Under the pieces are notes generated by a model. The model did no database searches. It worked only from the letters and a program-made list of their open reading frames with translations, and was not told the DNA's origin. A program made the translations under genes and the position numbers. DNA of 25,127 nt from Chitinophagales bacterium (GTDB lineage: Bacteria; Bacteroidota; Bacteroidia; Chitinophagales; Chitinophagaceae), in contig JANXYS010000061.1 of assembly GCA_025355935.1 (NCBI GenBank), positions 1-25,127 of the forward strand. The letters are read 5' to 3'. The stretch's first letter is position 1. Every line of letters begins with the position of its first letter. Below, one piece after another: positions 24,387 to 25,127 of this stretch.

Positions 24387-24399
24387 AAAACAAATTAAA
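24387..24399 (-). promoter_or_regulatory. 13-nt motif in the sigma factor-crtI gap
   Basis: TTTAATTTGTTTT (minus strand) in the 52-bp gap before crtI is repeated exactly before the 2H gene at 18027-18039, and a looser relative (TATTTGTTATTAG) sits in the sigma factor promoter region near 24950-24962. It may be a promoter element used by the operon's own ECF factor. Confidence 0.3.
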
Positions 24400-24412
24400 C
24401 CTGAAAAACCAT

Positions 24413-24913
24413 TTAGTAACCTGCAAGCTTCTCCTTCAATATTTTTCTTGAAAAATGAATTCGGCTTTTGATTGTGCCAAGTGGAATCGTTAATACCTCG
24501 GCTATTTCGTTATACTTATACCCTTCATAGTATAAAATAAACGGATGTCTGAATATTTCAGGCAACTTATAAATTGCAGCCTGAACATCTTTCCATCTTA
24601 AGTTATTTTCTGCTACGTTGCTTGACATACCTTGTTGCTGGTCAATCAGGTAATTATTCTCTGAAGAATCCGAGACAATCTGGTATCTTGATTTTTTCCG
24701 GTAATCATTAATAAATATGTTACGCATGATAGTATAGATCCATGCTTTGATATTGGTACCCACATTGTACTTGTCTTTATTTACTAAGGCGCGATACATC
24801 GTTTCCTGCAGAAGATCTTTGGCTGTTTCTGTATCACGGGTAAGTGTAAATGCAAATGGTTTGAGGTAATCTGCATTTTTTAAAAGAATTTCGTTAAACT
24901 CGACGTCAGACAT
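24413..24913 (-). CDS. ECF-type RNA polymerase sigma factor
   Basis: A 166-residue sigma-70 family ECF factor. Region 2 is clear (TETAKDLLQETMYRAL and IKAWIYTIMRNIFINDYRKK). Region 4 follows (LPEIFRHPFILYYEGYKYNE, then IAEVLTIPLGTIKSRIHFSR), with the helix-turn-helix near residues 130-155. I chose ATG 24913 (MSDVEFNEILLKNADYLKPF) because the frame upstream offers only a TTG and the extension is not conserved-looking. It is the first gene of the carotenoid operon and probably controls it, as light- or stress-linked ECF factors do in other bacteria. No anti-sigma gene is next to it; the upstream gene may be its regulator. Confidence 0.92.
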   Translation of the reverse strand: MSDVEFNEILLKNADYLKPFAFTLTRDTETAKDLLQETMYRALVNKDKYNVGTNIKAWIYTIMRNIFINDYRKKSRYQIVSDSSENNYLIDQQQGMSSNVAENNLRWKDVQAAIYKLPEIFRHPFILYYEGYKYNEIAEVLTIPLGTIKSRIHFSRKILKEKLAGY

Positions 24914-24934
24914 TTTGTTTAGTTTTTGATACAG

Positions 24935-24967
24935 CAAAGTTAAACAGAAAACTAATAACAAATACAA
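24935..24967 (-). promoter_or_regulatory. Bacteroidota-type promoter for the sigma factor/carotenoid operon
   Basis: On the minus strand TAACTTTG (24935-24942) is an exact match to the -7 box TAnnTTTG. TTTG lies 16 bp upstream (24959-24962) and TTG 22 bp upstream (24965-24967), both close to or within the spacing reported for the -33 box. The box ends 22 bp before the sigma factor ATG, leaving a short leader. This is the best promoter in the window. Confidence 0.65.
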
Positions 24968-24997
24968 TTTTGAGCAATTATTTTTTGCTAAAATTCT

Positions 24998-25127
24998 TTA
25001 TGGCTTTAATTCAAGCTGAGTCACAAAATCCATAACTTCTTTAAAAGAGTATTTAAAAATTACGGGAGCAGGGACTTTTTTAACATAACTATTTGTAAGA
25101 ACACCCGATATGATTATCGGAATTCCA
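24998..25127 (-). CDS. C-terminal 42 codons of a gene, possibly a CarH-like MerR/B12-binding regulator
   Basis: A minus-strand frame enters from the right edge and ends at a TAA at 24998-25000. It reads GIPIIISGVLTNSYVKK and ends in SFKEVMDFVTQLELKP. A beta strand (IPIIISG), a loop, a second short strand (PVIFKY) and a final amphipathic helix fit the end of a flavodoxin-like or cobalamin-binding domain. In Bacteroidota a CarH-like MerR protein with such a domain commonly precedes the ECF factor and crtI, and CarH represses carotenoid genes in the dark. The identity is inferred mainly from context; that it is the end of a real gene is more certain. Confidence 0.5.
   Translation of the reverse strand, partial: GIPIIISGVLTNSYVKKVPAPVIFKYSFKEVMDFVTQLELKP

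Noticed and set aside
24914..24967. An 18-codon N-terminal extension of the sigma factor from TTG 24967
   Set aside because: It covers the likely promoter and adds a hydrophobic stretch foreign to ECF factors; the ATG at 24913 begins a normal region 2.

Overview
The window looks like a chromosomal segment of a Bacteroidota bacterium, most likely from the Chitinophagaceae or a nearby family. The evidence is a DUF3857 protein, an outer-membrane beta-barrel protein with a carboxypeptidase-regulatory-like N-terminus, an AmgK-RapZ fusion, a compact flexixanthin/saproxanthin-type carotenoid operon, AT-rich DNA, almost no Shine-Dalgarno sequences, and a TAnnTTTG-type promoter before the sigma factor gene. 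I see no phage, insertion sequence, CRISPR array, tRNA or rRNA.

Layout. (1) 1-1530, minus: N-terminal part of a secreted DUF3857/transglutaminase-fold protein that runs off the left edge. (2) 1731-7107, plus: a TolC-like outer-membrane factor, an RND/MacA-type periplasmic adaptor and a large outer-membrane beta-barrel protein. No inner-membrane pump is present. (3) 7136-9477, minus: a MurU-like nucleotidyltransferase and, upstream of it, an AmgK-like sugar kinase fused to a RapZ C-terminal domain; together they look like a cell-wall sugar recycling pair. (4) 9478-10365: 888 bp with no convincing gene, holding a good terminator and a 14-bp palindrome. (5) 10366-12786, minus: a secreted YncE-type beta-propeller fused to a phosphoesterase. 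(6) 12888-17992, minus: six genes that look like an uncharacterised DNA repair or modification cassette: an unknown protein with a possible NTF2-like C-terminus, a DUF4130/TIGR03915 protein, its TIGR03916 radical SAM partner, a small orphan, a PA0069-family radical SAM protein and a 2H-phosphoesterase-fold protein. (7) 18077-24913, minus: the carotenoid operon, in transcription order ECF sigma factor, crtI, crtB, idi, crtD, cruF, crtZ and a fused CrtYcd-type lycopene cyclase. (8) 24998-25127, minus: the last 42 codons of another gene, possibly a CarH-like MerR/B12-binding regulator.

How the genes work together. The carotenoid genes give a near-complete route from GGPP to a monocyclic, hydroxylated, saproxanthin-like carotenoid: IPP isomerisation (Idi), phytoene synthesis (CrtB), desaturation to lycopene (CrtI), one-ended cyclisation (CrtYcd), 3-hydroxylation (CrtZ), 1'-hydration (CruF) and 3',4'-desaturation (CrtD). 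GGPP synthase (CrtE) and a ketolase (CrtW) are not in the window. The radical SAM cassette follows the carotenoid operon on the same strand with only 84 bp between and no clear terminator. Three of its proteins (TIGR03916 radical SAM, PA0069 radical SAM and the 2H protein) end in or near a QxxLF pentapeptide resembling the bacterial sliding-clamp-binding motif. My main hypothesis is that this is a clamp-tethered DNA-damage module linked to the light/oxidative-stress carotenoid operon. The module is inferred; the motifs and gene order are read directly.
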